Below are positions 1 through 12,135 of a stretch of 60,000 nt of DNA, piece after piece. Positions within the stretch are counted from its first letter, which is position 1. Every line of letters starts with the position of its first letter. Both the position numbers and the translations under genes were made by a program. Origin of the DNA: Tubulanus polymorphus (lineage: Eukaryota > Nemertea > Palaeonemertea > Tubulaniformes > Tubulanidae); NCBI RefSeq assembly GCF_964204645.1, contig NC_134036.1, positions 9,412,704 to 9,472,703 on the forward strand. Direction: 5' to 3'. The notes under the pieces were generated by a model. It ran no database searches. It was given only the letters and a program-made list of their open reading frames with translations, and was not told the origin of the DNA.

Positions 1-600
1 AAGAAGTGCTTCTCATGTGGATTTAGAGTCTGGGATATATGGTATTGGTATTGGTTTTCTCAAGGCGTGGACTGTACCAGGAAGTCAAAATTTCCGTTAC
101 AAAATTGTGTTGTTAATTGCGAACAAAATCGGACTATTTTTCCTGTTTCGAAATGTGATGCGGCAAACCAGACAAGTGAAGTTATAAAATTTGATAAAGA
201 AATAATGTGCCAGTCGGAGGTTCCAAATATTAGTGTTCAGACATTGCCGGTTAAAGATTTCCAAAAGATTAAACATAAAGCGGTTATGTGTGACATTGAA
301 TGCGATTGTAAATTAAAGAATTGGGAACTGTAGGAACTTTAAGAAAATCAGTCGGTTTTGGAAAAGAAGTTACTCGATCAACAAAGTCAATGAAAATTTG
401 TGCAGCAACAATTGGATAAAGCGGAAGCTGAGTTGAATTGTTACAAATCTAAGGAAGTTCAATGTGCACAACCATGTAAAACAACCTCTGAATCAGACTA
501 AGACTCCGACCTAGAGGGATTCTCGCGTTTTGAACTTATGAATGAGTGTAATATGTTTCCAGTGTTCAAACCAAAAACTTACAAAATATTCGAGATATTT
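1..600 (+). pseudogene. Broken coiled-coil protein remnant
   Basis: One frame is open from base 1 to the stop at 331-333. The same frame then continues in coding style to about 590, interrupted by several stops (for example near 348, 401 and 499). The first residues read KKCFSCG, which recalls a zinc knuckle. The middle part is rich in Q, L, E and K with heptad-like spacing (ENQSVLEKK, QQLDKAEAELN), as expected for a coiled coil, and it ends in an acidic stretch. The gene seems to begin left of the window. I do not recognise a family. The repeated stops argue for a decayed gene rather than an active one. Confidence 0.35.
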
Positions 601-608
601 ATGTTGCG

Positions 609-1015
609 GTGAATTTGAAGCCATTTTCAGAAGACACTGTTTCTGATCTTAGAAATGAGTATGAAATCATTTTTTCAGAATGTGAATTTGAGTTCCTGAG
701 GGAAATGCTAACATCTCTGTTGATTTCTGATGCGCTTACAGAGTTATCAGTGCAATTCGGAATTCATTCCTCTGCATTCGTCGTTCATATCTATTAACGG
801 AGGAACTCGCAATTCGTTTTTTACCGAAAAATCAAAACCGTAAAATTTTCTTGGAGTACGACGTGAAACGATACAGAAAAATAATCCAATAATATTCGTT
901 TTGATGATACAAGACTTAAATATTAAACTCTTAGTGAGAAGTTCTGCCGCAACTTTTGGGGCAAAAGTTTTCGACGGAGGGAGGTGTATCATTCAGTACA
1001 TTTCTTTGTTTTAAT
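609..1015 (+). pseudogene. Possible continuation of an unknown ORF, frameshifted
   Basis: A 62-codon frame (609-797) contains NLKPFSEDTV and FLREMLTSLL. A second coding-like stretch follows in another frame to about 1015 (FGAKVFDGGRCIIQY). Together they look like one protein broken by a frameshift near 790. No motif identifies the family. It lies just downstream of the broken coiled-coil gene and may be part of the same dead element. Confidence 0.2.
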
Positions 1016-1359
1016 TTAGATTTTTATCGGAGTGTATATTAACGTTTCTTGTGGGTGCAATATTGTTTAATAATGCTTAATATAATTCTCTTGTAAATTA
1101 ATCACCCCGATATTGATATGTGAAAAGGGACATCAACATCGATGAGTTGTTTGTATTAATTGGATTAGGTAATTAGTTGTGCTCAAAAGTAATATCAGTG
1201 TCAAAACATGTCAGCAGTACTCGTACAGTAGTACTCTCTCCATTATATATAAACGAAAATATTGTTAAGCAGACAGTTTTCTAGTTGGAGTTGAAGGATA
1301 GAAGTTGAAAGTAAATCATCTAAATTCCAGATCATGACAGTAGCCCTCGACTACTAAGC

Positions 1360-1940
1360 GTATGAATGGATTTCTATAAAAATTGATACCCATGTACCTG
1401 GTTACTAAATACAACAAACCCCGCACATAATTAGTTCCTATTTTAACAACTAGGGGGCGATAATTTTGAAAACTTATTTCAGCATCCTGTTTATAATGAA
1501 AATCACATAACTTGGTATAAGTACATAGACACGTGTCTAGTTTGCCAACCTGCATGATTAGTTCATACAACTGCCACCAGAGGACTGTGAAAACAACAAA
1601 ATTCGCTCGTTGGCGGTAGAATCGTGGTTGCAGTTAATGGTCAGTAGGCCTTTAAAAGATACTTGTATTGATGTATGGTTTAGGTAGGTATATGGTTCTC
1701 CAGTAGCGCCACCTACGAGTTGCTGAAATGCATTTTTTATAGCTAATAAGCGGATAAAGGGATTTCTATGGAAATTGATTAACACGTACCATGATGTAAA
1801 TTACAACGAATCCCTCACACAATTAGTTCCTATTCTCATCACTAGGGGCGTAAATTTTTAAAACTCATTCTAGCATCCGTCATCGAGTGTAATTCAACCA
1901 TTTCAATATAGATATCACAAAACCTGGTATGAGTGAAAAA
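1360..1940. repeat. Diverged direct duplication of about 180 bp
   Basis: The stretch 1360-1535 is repeated in diverged form at about 1755-1940. Shared words include GGATTTCTAT, AATTAGTTCCTATT and ACTAGGGG. The spacer between them carries nothing I recognise. The flanks 1020-1360 and 1940-2168 show no gene. Confidence 0.6.
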
Positions 1941-2168
1941 ATGTAAGAAAAGCAAAAAGATAGATTTATTCAAATGTTTAAACGTACTTTAATTTTTCAA
2001 TTTGCTGATATTTGTTCATCATATTTAGTTTTAATTTTTTCTAATTTTAGTTTTCTATGTTTATTTCATGTGAAATATCGGTTGATTTTTTATTTCATAT
2101 TGTTCATTTTTTGTTGGTTTCATTCCATTATTTATTGACGCTAACAATGCTTTTATGTCTCCCATTTT

Positions 2169-2779
2169 GGCCACACCAAAAAAAAATCCTGTTTCTCGGG
2201 CGGCGCAATCAACAAAATGGGTAGGTAGGTAGGTCATTTTGTTCTTTTTGTAGAAAAAAATCGTTTATTCTTCTATCAGTGGTTAGCTTGCCGTAAATAA
2301 TTTTTACTGGACTAAAATTTTAGTCAGGAATATGATTAACAGCTAGTAGACCATAATAATAAAAGGAAATTGAGGTGTTTGTACAATTAACTATGAACAA
2401 ACTATACATGTATTTATAACATATTTCACATAATTCCTGGAATTTTCAATCCAAGGTCGCCATCGAATTCCGATTAGCAAAGTTTTCCGAGCATGACTGC
2501 ACCATTTCCAGAATCAAATTTTAAATCCGATATCATAAAATGTTTTTATGATGTTGATCTCAGTGCCGACATCACGATTTGGTAAAAAAAGATATCTACG
2601 AGAAAGGAGAGTGTGGTGGTCGGTCGGCCACATATATATTTTTGAAAAAAAGTATTTCACCCAAAACTTTTAAAAAGGGTCGATAGGCGGTTATATTTTA
2701 TTCTGATAAGTGATTATTTGAAATGGGGAAATATCGGGTCGGTCGGGCCCGAGAAACAGGGTTTACCTTTGGTGTAGCC
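2169..2779. mobile_element. Non-autonomous element with about 34-bp terminal inverted repeats (MITE-like)
   Basis: The left end (2169-2201, starting GGCCACACC and ending CTGTTTCTCGGGC) is matched in inverted orientation by the right end (2747-2779, GCCCGAGAAACAGG to GGTGTAGCC). The 0.6 kb between them contains no long ORF and has short runs of GGTAGG and GGTCGG. This is the architecture of a cut-and-paste MITE. Flanking bases (TTTT on the left, TTAT on the right) do not give a clean target-site duplication, so the superfamily is undecided. Confidence 0.6.
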
Positions 2780-2869
2780 TTATGTAGAGAGATATTACTT
2801 GTGGTTACGAGTGGTGACGAGTCGCTCTCGCTCTCTGGTATGAAAACGCCATATTGTAATTACATACTC

Positions 2870-2975
2870 AAAATCCAAAGGACTAACATACTGATATATA
2901 CATACGTACAAACATTCATACATAGGAACATGCGTACATGCGTGCACACGTACACACGTACATATATACATATAT
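2870..2975. repeat. Degenerate ACAT/ACGT microsatellite
   Basis: An imperfect run of ACAT- and ACGT-type tetranucleotides. It gives rise to meaningless Tyr/Thr/His-rich frames on both strands. The remaining 2780-3230 holds no gene I can support. Confidence 0.7.
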
Positions 2976-3229
2976 TTAAAATCCTCCTGTGCAAGTAAAA
3001 AGTAAGAGTCGTAGTCGTTCTCGTACATTCCTACAGGACGATTCATAAAATATATATTGTGAACATCGTATTAGTATTACATACCACCAGCTGAGTGTTG
3101 TGTTTTTTATCGTGAATATTGTAACAGCTGGTTTTGCACAATAAGGTGAGATGACGTTTATGTTATAAATACATTCTTATGAAGCGCAGAAGCGTTGAGG
3201 TTGTGTTCAATTCTAATTAAGAAAATAAT

Positions 3230-4035
3230 GCTTAATGGAAGGTAAGCTGCATTAAGGATCATCAAAGTACAAGAAAATGAAGTAAGTGATAATAATTCAT
3301 ATTGTGTTAAACCACATGATAACATAAAGGAGATTATAGCTCCTATGTTATTTAACGAAATAGATAAATATAAAGAATATTATTAAGGGAAAATAATGAA
3401 AATATCAATTATGAACAACCAATGAATATTGTGATATTGACACATATATCATATAAAAATTGGGCAAAGCATTAAAAAAATCAAAGAGACCATCCTCCCC
3501 CGGCAGGGATTCGAACCTGATGGCATCGAGATTGCCATGGCACGAAACCCTGCCATAATCGACCGTGCGCGCAGATACATGCGCAGTTCAGATGGTGTGA
3601 TTTTTAGCCAATCAGAAATCCCTTTTTATTTTAGCCCGGGTTTTCCCATTTATAGTTCTTCCTTGGAATTTGCCGCAACAATTATACAACGAGCAATCTG
3701 ATTGGTGCCGCCAGTTTTCTTTCGGAAAGCTGCGCATGTACCTGCGCACCCGGTCTACTGATGCAGGGGTTCGTGCCGTGGCTGAGTGTAGCGATGCCAT
3801 CAGGTTCGAGTCCCTGCAGAGGGAGGATGCAAAGACATGAACGATATATCGACATGAACGATATAAAGAATTAGATGAAATAGAAATAAATGAATGTAAT
3901 GAAAGTATTATGAACAATTGTGATGGTTGTAAATGAAAAAATTATAAATCAAATTGGTCAAAACATATAAAACATATAAAAACTAAACCACATAAAGATT
4001 ATCATTCTGATAAATGGTGTGAAAGTGTAAAATAA
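3230..4035 (+). pseudogene. AT-rich virus-like fragment with C2H2-type fingers, split by a repeat insertion
   Basis: Two AT-rich coding-like pieces (3230-3480 and 3841-4035) flank the palindromic element at 3490-3838. The left piece ends in a finger-like pattern (YCDI followed by NWAKH). The right piece reads NNCDGCK, a stop, then NWSKHIKHIKTKPHKDYH, giving a C-x2-C followed by paired His residues. Base composition, Lys/Asn/Ile-rich codons and the C2H2 style match other AT-rich remnants at 11.6 kb and 29.5 kb. Those belong to a DNA-polymerase-B-bearing element. This piece is dead: it has stops and an insertion. Confidence 0.4.
3490..3838. mobile_element. Palindromic tRNA-derived element
   Basis: About 90 bp at each end are imperfect inverted copies: 3492-3586 and 3731-3828 read the same on opposite strands. 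Each arm contains an RNA polymerase III B-box-like motif (GGTTCGAATCC or GGTTCGAGTCC) and an A-box-like TGGCTGAGTG. The roughly 140-bp spacer is unique. It looks like two tRNA-derived SINE heads in head-to-head orientation, or a foldback element built from them. It interrupts an AT-rich virus-like ORF, so it inserted later. Confidence 0.55.
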
Positions 4036-4295
4036 TAATCAATGAAGTTATAGAAAAAAAAGTTGGTTTCTTTGATAGTTTCCAAACTTCTCACGTCAAC
4101 CGACCCAACTCTGACCAACCAGTATATTTTAGTCCAAGCACGCACAAACAAGACCAAGGCTAACATATTTTGTCAACTGTGTGTTCCGTTGTAGGCTATA
4201 ATCACCTGATACTTTTATGTCGTTTCTTTTCTCCCTGAAGCTGAATTGTCTACACCTAGTCGAACGTAATTCTAATAGCCACCCGCGACGCAACG

Positions 4296-4480
4296 ACCTT
4301 GATTCAACTTGATCAATACAAAATGTATTTATTGGCGCTTTTGACTACATGAAAACAGCAATGAACTTATATAAATAATCGGAATAACAGGAAACCAATA
4401 ATTCAAAAAAAGTAACAACAAACAAATGCCTGCAAATCTGTCAGACTCGCGAACGCCGGACTCGTAAACTCTTGGACTTG
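4296..4480 (+). repeat. Dispersed repeat, copy 1
   Basis: Matches 9440-9635 in the same orientation. Shared words include CAACGACCTTGATT, GGAATAACA and CTCGTAAACTCTT. The unit is about 190 bp with indels. No ORF lies inside it. Confidence 0.65.
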
Positions 4481-4739
4481 GACCCAATATCGGAGCATTC
4501 CTCTTTTGGACGTATTATCGGAACATGCGCCTTTAGGTGTACCGTATGCAGGAGTACGGAACACCTGAAGGGACATACCGATTGCCGATCACTCGTAGTA
4601 TATGTCCGCTGTTTGCTGTCTGAAAGTAATTCTAAGTTTAAAATAGGAGGAAGTCTGTTATATTACTGTCAGATTTCAAAATTTAAGCTGTAAGTAGTCG
4701 AATCTGAGAGAAGATGAATTCTATGTGACGATAAAAATG

Positions 4740-5990
4740 TGAAAAATCTGCAACGATAATTATAACAATCAACGGAATTGCAAGAGGGTTTCAGACGAAA
4801 GTCAGAAAATCCAAAATAATTCCTTCTATTATAATTCCTATACAAGTTACCGCTAATTTAATATTTTCATGCGATATATTATCATTATTATCATTATTAC
4901 TTTCAATAATATCATGTTGAATATGACCAGTATTAATATTTTCTGTAGTAATTAATACGGTTTAGAATTATTATTATTTAATTTGATATTTTAAGCTTTA
5001 GTTTCAGTTGATCGAATATGTTTTTGATCTTTATATGCTTCCATTATTTTGGCGCAATTATTATTTTTTTATTCATATCATTTAATCTAAATATATTATT
5101 TATTCCAGCAGTCTTAATTTTGATTGTTAAAATTTCCTAAATGATTATTCCAACTTTTACCGCTTCCTGTTGTTGCACAATGAACTACCAAATTTGATTG
5201 ATTCTGCCAGCATAAATTCATCCCAAGTAAAAGTTACTTCGTATATATCAAATATATTATCCATTCTAAAAATAAAGTTTCAATAAATAATCAGTTTCTG
5301 TAACATGAATTTCTAAATTAATTAATTCAAAACTAAATTTCCATATGTAATATTTTTATTAAAATCTATTGCTGGAATGTTACATCTGATTAATTTATTA
5401 TATTGAAAGGCTTTTGGACAATCATCTGTCATAATTACTTATGATCAATAAATTCTCTTAATTCTTTCAATAAATTATCTCCAGTTGTAATATATCCATT
5501 CAAACTAATCATATAATCCAGCGTATTCTTTTATTTCAATAATATCTTTCATATGAGACTAAATATTTTCGTTAGTCTTCTCAATATCAAACTATGAACT
5601 TACACCAGTTGGTGCACTTGATAGATTATCCTAAAGCACCGATTGGTATAGCTAAAGGTGTTAATGGTGAGAATAATACTAAAAATATTATCACAGATCC
5701 AATTGTAACAGATCCACTTATCATCAAATAATATGCCATTTTATTTTCTAAATATCTTTTTCTTTTCTTTCTCAAATCACTCTCAAATTTTAATATTTGT
5801 TCCTCTTAATGTGATCTAGATTTACAATTTAATTTAGATGTATTCATATCATGCGGAATATTATCAACACCATCCATTTTATCTTCCATTTATTTCACAA
5901 AAAATAATATACAATTGATTTGTAAATGTATATGCTAAAGATAATACATGAACTGTCCCACCTTAAATCCAAATTATTTCATAATTCTCT
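4740..5990 (-). pseudogene. AT-rich virus-like remnant: membrane protein and P-loop protein
   Basis: Read on the minus strand, 5890-5600 encodes a short basic leader (RKKRKRYLENK) and then one strong hydrophobic segment ending FSPLTPLAIPIGALG, with stops around it. This resembles the single-pass coiled-coil protein of the element at 31.7-32.2 kb. Further on, about 5205-5150 gives a glycine-rich nucleotide-binding loop, TTGSGKS, in an otherwise broken frame. A Walker A motif in this setting suggests the packaging ATPase of Polinton-like or adintovirus-like elements. That is inference from one motif plus context. Many stops show the copy is dead. Confidence 0.4.
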
Positions 5991-6259
5991 TTATTCATTA
6001 CTTGGTAATTTATTACTATATCTATTAGTAGTTGTTTCGATATTTGTAATTAAATTAAAATTAAAAACTTGTAGTATCTTTAATTCTAGGTAGTAATTAT
6101 TTGTTATTCTCACTGAGTACTTGTTTACTCCCCATTTATTATACAAACTTTTTATTAAAATTAATTTTAGAAATATCAACTTTAATAAATACGATATATC
6201 TTTAAATATGATATTCATATATTTGAAATTCATATATATGAAATTATCAGAGTAATAAG

Positions 6260-6448
6260 GAATGTCTTGTTTCAAATCAAAGGTTAAGGGAGATGAAAAA
6301 AAAAATATATGATATAATTCTAATTTCTAATCTGAAACATATTGAAATTAAATTATATGGGAACGAAGCGAAATTAGAATTATTTTTCATATCTTTTTTT
6401 TAAAAGTTTTCCCCCTACCTTTGACCTTTGAGTTAAAACAAGACATTC
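6260..6448. repeat. Long imperfect palindrome (arms about 75 bp)
   Basis: 6260-6335 and 6371-6448 are inverted copies. The outer ends read GGAATGTCTTGTTT and AAACAAGACATTCC, the middle TCAAAGGT and ACCTTTGA, and the inner AATTCTAATTT and AAATTAGAATT. It lies at the edge of the AT-rich virus-like remnant, so it may be a terminal inverted repeat folded on itself, or an independent foldback MITE. Confidence 0.6.
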
Positions 6449-6449
6449 C

Positions 6450-9044
6450 CAATTAATAACAAGCTTTCAGGGAATATATTAGAACGTTTCAGTTATCTGC
6501 GGTTAAACTATAGCAACAAGTAATCTACGGAAGCTGGAGTTCATGGCTAGTGTTGCTATTACCAGACAACCGGGCGGTGATGCTCACGTCATACATAAAC
6601 AAAAGATAGAAGTAATGTAAATAAACAAGTTTACCAAACCTAATATGGCGCGGACATGTTTGGTAAATGGCCTGCACACGTTACTAAAGAGAAAAATAAC
6701 ACAAAAAATGAAAGAGTGAGTCTTTTTCATATAAGGGAGGGCGCACGAGGGAAAAAGATTGTACACGTCTGGTTAAGAGAAAATAAATAGGGATAGATAC
6801 CTCGAGAAGTTGTACGAGTTATATACGGGAGCATTCTCAGATGTCAAGAACCATGACCGAAGATCCGGCCTAGACCACAGTAACCCCTTTCAACATCAAT
6901 AATAGAAAATGGCTATCACAACAGAACCCGCCAACCTAAGCACCTTCCTCTACAATTTTACATCTACATGATTGAATCAATTTCTGACCGGTACTCGAAA
7001 AACGCCTAACGAAAAGTGCCGAATCGGAAAACGTATAACGCCTAATGCCTATAAAATGACCTAATTTCGTTACTGTATCATCTACTGAGACTCACAATCC
7101 AACTCAATTATAATCATCGACGGAACAGTTTGAGAATACATGTGTTTTACGCTTCACGAAACGAGACACTACTCTTACAAACTGCATTAAAGGATGATGA
7201 TAGAATGTCCGCCGTTCAAGCAATTAACTCCAAACGCGAAAACAAACGCCGCGCTTATAAACGGGCTTTCTTGAATTTTGAAACCGGAATGCATAGATAT
7301 GGTACAACCTACGCTCGTAGGTACAAAGCACACAAAGACTGGTAAAATAGCCTTTCTCAAAATATAGCCGCTATGCAGCGATGTCGGGTTTTCTGCAAAG
7401 CCATTCAGAATGATGGGAGTTGTAGTAAATTGAAATACCGATACATAGAATAAAATGCATTGACAGATTCGAACCTAATATGCAACCACTGCGCAAACGT
7501 CATACGTGGACATACAATCTACAAATATGAATTTATTCGACCAGACATTTATTTTGGCATTCAAACATCATGATACTGTATTATCAACATGCTTAAAATG
7601 GATCTGTCCTATTAAGAACTCATCTTAAGTACCTGCTGAGTCGATAGATTGAGTGAATTTACAGATAAGAACGTACTATGATTTGGAATAGATTTAAGAA
7701 GTTAATCTTTTTATTGAAATATTTGAATAAATACATATATTGTAGTGTAGATTCAATCAATAAATCATGAATTGATTTGGTCTGGGTTTCCGGCTGATGT
7801 TTGGCTTTTATGGATTACAAATTCTAAAGTGATAAACAATTTATACCTGTAAGATGTGTGTAAATCAAACCTATTCCACTAGTTGCGTGTGTTTCATAAA
7901 AAACAGAGTCACTCTTGATCTGAGTTAAGGAAAAGATAATGTTCATTTAGTTATAGAAATTCATTGCCTTTTTGAAAATTATATAATAACATTTGTTTTA
8001 TCGTAATTTTTTTTAATACTGTATGAACCAATGATATGCTTTGTAAATATGATGTAATGAAAAAAATTTTAATTCGAATTAAATTTGAATATGAGAATCA
8101 TGCATAACTTGTGTTTTCACTTGTCTCTTGTTCACAGTTCCAGAGTTTCAATTACAATCAAATCCAAATTCGCTAAAAAGTACATAGGTCTAAATGAAAT
8201 GAACTGTTAGTCACTGCAAACCTATTCCAGTGTTATGTCGATCGTGTTGAATCACTTTGCTTGAGTTGATTGGTCGAAGAGAGATATCTTGGTGTTGACT
8301 GTCCTTGACAATTAAACTTCATGTGTTTATTCTACATTGGAATCAGCATCATACCCATTTGTACTGCAAAATATTCGTACAACATGAACACCTACAGTAC
8401 ATGTATACCATAATCAAACTTTCACCGATGTTGGATATTTGAATGAACGTTAGGCTTATTTCAGTATTCTAAAGCATGAAATAATAAGCCCAATCAATAG
8501 GCCATATTCCCATAGGAACAATTGTATAATGCATGCAGCTGTACCGTACACGTACCATCAGTCAAGATTGGAGAAATCGGTATACCAAACCTACGTTAAG
8601 CAAATTGTACAGGCCTACAATGATTTCTGGTATACAAGCCGTGACCACATGTACGTTTTGGATCTAGGTTTGACTATTAATGTCAGCAGGGCCGAGAAGG
8701 CCTGCGTAAATTCAATTGCATGGTTCAAATCAATTAGCCTTTCTGCGTGTGAATACTTCACTGTATTGTAATAATAGGCCTAAAATAGGCCTATCGAGTG
8801 AATTAGTGAATAGACTGAATTAGACTTTAGGCTATTCCTGGCCAAATCCTATCCATGTTATAATGGCACCAGTTATAGTAACATCACTGTAGGGCCGACG
8901 AGAGGGAAAAAGTTCTGTTTGTAGTACATAGGCATGGTAGGCTTATCGTACTCACTTAATACCTAAAACGCTGTTGTTACCTGTACATGGCTGTACGGTG
9001 ATTTCTACAGGTTAGCTGTATGTGAGTACGTTGACGCTCAGACT
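6450..9044. other. No supportable gene
   Basis: Only short frames without recognisable motifs occur here; the longest are near 7130-7345 and 8529-8771. A dispersed repeat (6975-7055) is present in inverted orientation at 18418-18478, sharing CGAAAAACGCCT and ATAACGCCTAAT. TAGGCCTA-type words are frequent at 8690-8830. Confidence 0.5.
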
Positions 9045-9047
9045 GGC

Positions 9048-9118
9048 AATATTGGGATTCGAAACCAAACGAAAAAAAAATCCAGTAGTAGTCCAGTGAT
9101 TTACCCACTATGCCACAT
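9048..9118 (-). mobile_element. tRNA-derived SINE head
   Basis: The minus strand carries an A-box-like TGGCATAGTGGG, a degenerate anticodon region and a B-box-like GGTTTCGAATCC within about 70 bp. There is an insert of T residues between the boxes and no intact acceptor stem, so this is a SINE or tRNA pseudogene rather than a working tRNA. Confidence 0.45.
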
Positions 9119-9218
9119 AACGTAACTGCAGGGTGCTTGAAATTTGATTTACCAATAGCCTAGCCTCACCTAACCCAAACTCTATTCTTTCACGCATGCG
9201 CGTTTGCAGATTATAAGA

Positions 9219-9426
9219 ACTCACGTACGGCGTTTGTAGGGAACTCACGTACGGTTAACCTGTGGAGATCACCGTACAGTCACTTTCGGGGAACATCTTC
9301 GTACTGAAAATGGTATTGGCTACAAGGAACTAACGAACGGCGTTAATAGGGGACTCACGTACGGTTAATTTATGAAGATCACTGTACAGTCACGTACAAC
9401 TACGTACTCAAAATGGTATTGGCTAC
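9219..9426. repeat. Two tandem copies of a roughly 105-bp unit
   Basis: 9219-9325 and 9326-9426 share ACTCACGTACGGTTAA, CCGTACAGTCAC-like blocks and end in AAAATGGTATTGGCTAC. CACGTACGG words recur within each unit. Confidence 0.75.
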
Positions 9427-9439
9427 TATATAATAGGCC

Positions 9440-9635
9440 AACGACCTTGATTTAAACTTGATCAATTCAAAATTTATTGACGCTTTTGGTTACATGAACT
9501 GATCAGCAATATACTTAAATGAAATAACCGGAATAACAAGAAATCAATAATATAAAAGTGGTAACAAACAAATGCCCGTTAACCTGTTGGACTCGCAACC
9601 ACTGGGCTCGTAAACTCTTTGACTCGGACCCGCTG
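9440..9635 (+). repeat. Dispersed repeat, copy 2
   Basis: Direct copy of 4296-4480 (see that entry). The short frame that runs through it from 9558 is not considered a gene. Confidence 0.65.
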
Positions 9636-9639
9636 AGCA

Positions 9640-11140
9640 ATAAATTCATAGAATTGACTGAGAAATTGATTGTGGAGAAGAGAGGGAATAATTCGATATC
9701 TCTTCAACAAAAAGAAGAGAGAAATGTCGGAAGAAAACACAACATGGCTACTGATTGAACGGGGCCAAATTTTCGATGTTTACGGCTCGACAGTGATTGT
9801 ATCGGCAACAGCGGTAAGGTAAGGAAGCCTTTGCACTTTTAACAAAAACTGAGTGGAAAAGGGGAAAAAAAAATAATAATCACGCGAATCTCAATTTCTG
9901 TGAAGAATTAGAAAACCCTAATTATCTTCCAAAACGGTTCACAATCACGCTTATAGATTAGGCCTACCGAACCAATGAGAGACTTAATAATCTCCAGCCC
10001 CTTGAACAAAAATAAGAAACTATACGTTCCATCTGAAAAATTTATGTCTTTTATTAGGGTTTCTGCTGCCTTCGCAGAAACCCTATTGTATTTCTGCTGA
10101 TTATTATTATTAGGGTCCCTGCTGATCATTATTTTAACATATTTTCCACTGAGTTTCGTCACATAAAAATCATCTTCTGTTAGATTTGACTACTAACAAC
10201 TTTTAAACGAAATGTTAAACTCTGATAATAATATAACAGTCTCTTGCTGCGCGTAGTTTCTATGGATGTATTGTGCTTCCTATTTTAAACTTGAAGTTAC
10301 TTAAAGATAACACCGGTGGAAATAGCAATCATCAATCATGGCGCGCATTGGCGCGCACACTGGCGCAAATCTGAACGTTTGTGACGTCATTTCATAAATA
10401 AAGAAGGAAGGCTCCGAGAATATCCAAATCACTGGTTACTGTGAATAACTGGGGTTCGACCATTCACAAGTTAAAAATGTACTTCTTTGTTTGTGAAGTA
10501 AGTTTATTCATACTGTTATTAAAAGCAGTTCCTTTTAAACATTCTATAATAGTATAGTTTTGTTCGTGGATATCAATACTTCGAAAAATCAACAGCGGTT
10601 TATTTATTTATTGTACCGGTACGCGTTTTCTTAAATGAATTGAATTGTTCCGGTCCAAAAGGCGGCTCATACTAGTTAGCGTCTGAAAATGTCAGCGTCG
10701 GTGATACCTTGTTATCGGTGATATTAAACGGTCTAAAGTCAGTTTATACATCACATACATTACACATTGGAGGTCCCTTGTACATGTACATCACATCGTG
10801 ACGCAGCGGCGATGGTATTGTCATAGAAGAACAAAGTCAGTTGAAAATACCTACCCACTGCACCGATAAAGAATGATAGCAAGCCAGAGGTCAGTGACAG
10901 ACAGTCAGTAATGGGGAGTGATGTTCCGTTCGGGATTATGTTTTTATAATGGTTATTGGACGTCAATTTCATATGTGAATTGTAGTCCCCATCTGATCGG
11001 ATGACTTGTCTGACTGACTTGTTAGTCACTCCTCTACTAATAGTAACACTATAAGGCCTTCCCTCCTGCATAGTTTACCCTATAGGCCAATGAATTTTTC
11101 TGGAACCAATAATAACCGAATATGCGCTTAAACTGTCACT
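9640..11140. other. No supportable gene; contains a perfect hairpin
   Basis: Nothing coding is recognised. At 10056-10084 an 11-bp perfect stem (AGGGTTTCTGC and GCAGAAACCCT, 7-nt loop) sits beside ATTATTATT and a second AGGG...CTGC half. This is a common kind of short dispersed palindrome in invertebrate genomes. A (TTA) run is adjacent. Confidence 0.5.
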
Positions 11141-11143
11141 AGC

Positions 11144-11406
11144 GAATGGTAAAAACACCGTAGCTTTGTTCTTCTCGGTGTTATTTCCCCCAAAACCTGG
11201 CACATTAGTACTTTGCGCGTAGTAGCACATGCGCGTAGTAGCACATGTGGGTCAACATATCCATGCTGTGAGTTGACCCCTAGGTGGCACTCTTTCAAAA
11301 AACGAAATGTGACGAACGGATTTCGTGTGAAATCTTGGCTCGCATCCCTGAACGACATTCTATCCAGAAAGGCAGAAACCCGTTATCGCTGCTTGCAGCT
11401 ATATTT
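11144..11406 (+). repeat. Dispersed repeat flanking the nested block, left copy
   Basis: Direct copy of 18043-18222. Shared words include ATGGTAAAA, TCTCGGTGT, ACATTAGTACTT and GGCAGAAACCCGTTATCGCTGC. The left copy is longer by an internal stretch of about 60-80 bp. The two copies lie on either side of the AT-rich element and YR retrotransposon. Confidence 0.7.
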
Positions 11407-11464
11407 ATTATTATTATTACGATTGGTAGAACACTATATCCGTGTTGACGCGATGAGGAGAGAA

Positions 11465-11580
11465 TCCCACAATGATAATAAAAAGTCCGAAAATGAAACT
11501 TCGAGATAGTAGTTTATTTCAACGTTTCGACTATATCCTAATTGTCATCTTCAGGAATAATGAATTCATTCGCATTTCAG
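11465..11580 (-). mobile_element. Penelope-like element terminal fragment (tentative)
   Basis: The minus strand reads TCCTGAAGATGACAATTAGG and then GTCGAAACGTTGAAATAAA. The combination CCTGAAGATG...CGAAACGTTG is typical of the terminal region of Penelope-like retroelements. No reverse transcriptase lies next to it, so only a tail is present. The call rests on this short signature. Confidence 0.35.
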
Positions 11581-12135
11581 TTCAACGTAATTTAGATAAT
11601 GAATTTAGAAAATTCAATCCTAATGAAAAAGTGTATTGTTATTGCGGTGGTAAATACTTAAAATCACATAAATCAAAACATTATCAAACAGTTAAACATA
11701 TCAATTATCAAAAAATAATTAATATATATTAAAATAAGATTAAAAAATTATTGAATCAGATTAGTAAATTAATTAAATAAATAAATGAGTGAGTGAAAAT
11801 ATATTAAACTTATTACATCTAATATATAAAAATCAACAGAATATTAAATCAATTTAATATTAAATCAACCTTACAGGTTTATTTTCATTCACAGTTTATA
11901 CTATAAAACAAAGGTAAAGGCGGGTTTCATTTAACCAAATTCATGTCTTCAAGTAAAAACGTTTTGGCGCATATACCTGGTATCGATCGTAATGATCCCA
12001 CGTTAGAATTCTACGATTCTTGTAAAATTAGATATACAGAATTGAAAGAAAATATAAATTATCTATCAGATCGAATAAATAATATTAAGTGTTGTGAAAT
12101 ATGCAATGAAAATATAAAAATGAAAAATAATTAAG
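11580..12135 (+). pseudogene. AT-rich virus-like fragments with zinc-finger motifs
   Basis: The first piece (to 11732) contains YCYCGGKYLKSHKSKHYQTVKH, a C-x-C followed by repeated His as in a C2H2-like finger. The second ORF (11943-12134, 63 aa) starts MSSSKNVLAHIPG and ends with CCEICNENIK, half a finger. Composition (Asn, Lys, Ile) and finger style link them to the DNA-polymerase-B-type element at 29.5 kb. The roughly 200 bp between them is AT-rich with no frame. The DIRS-type retrotransposon sits immediately to the right. Confidence 0.4.

Noticed and set aside
2723-3046. Frames rich in Thr, Tyr and His on both strands
   Set aside because: Generated by the ACAT/ACGT microsatellite and inverted-repeat end.
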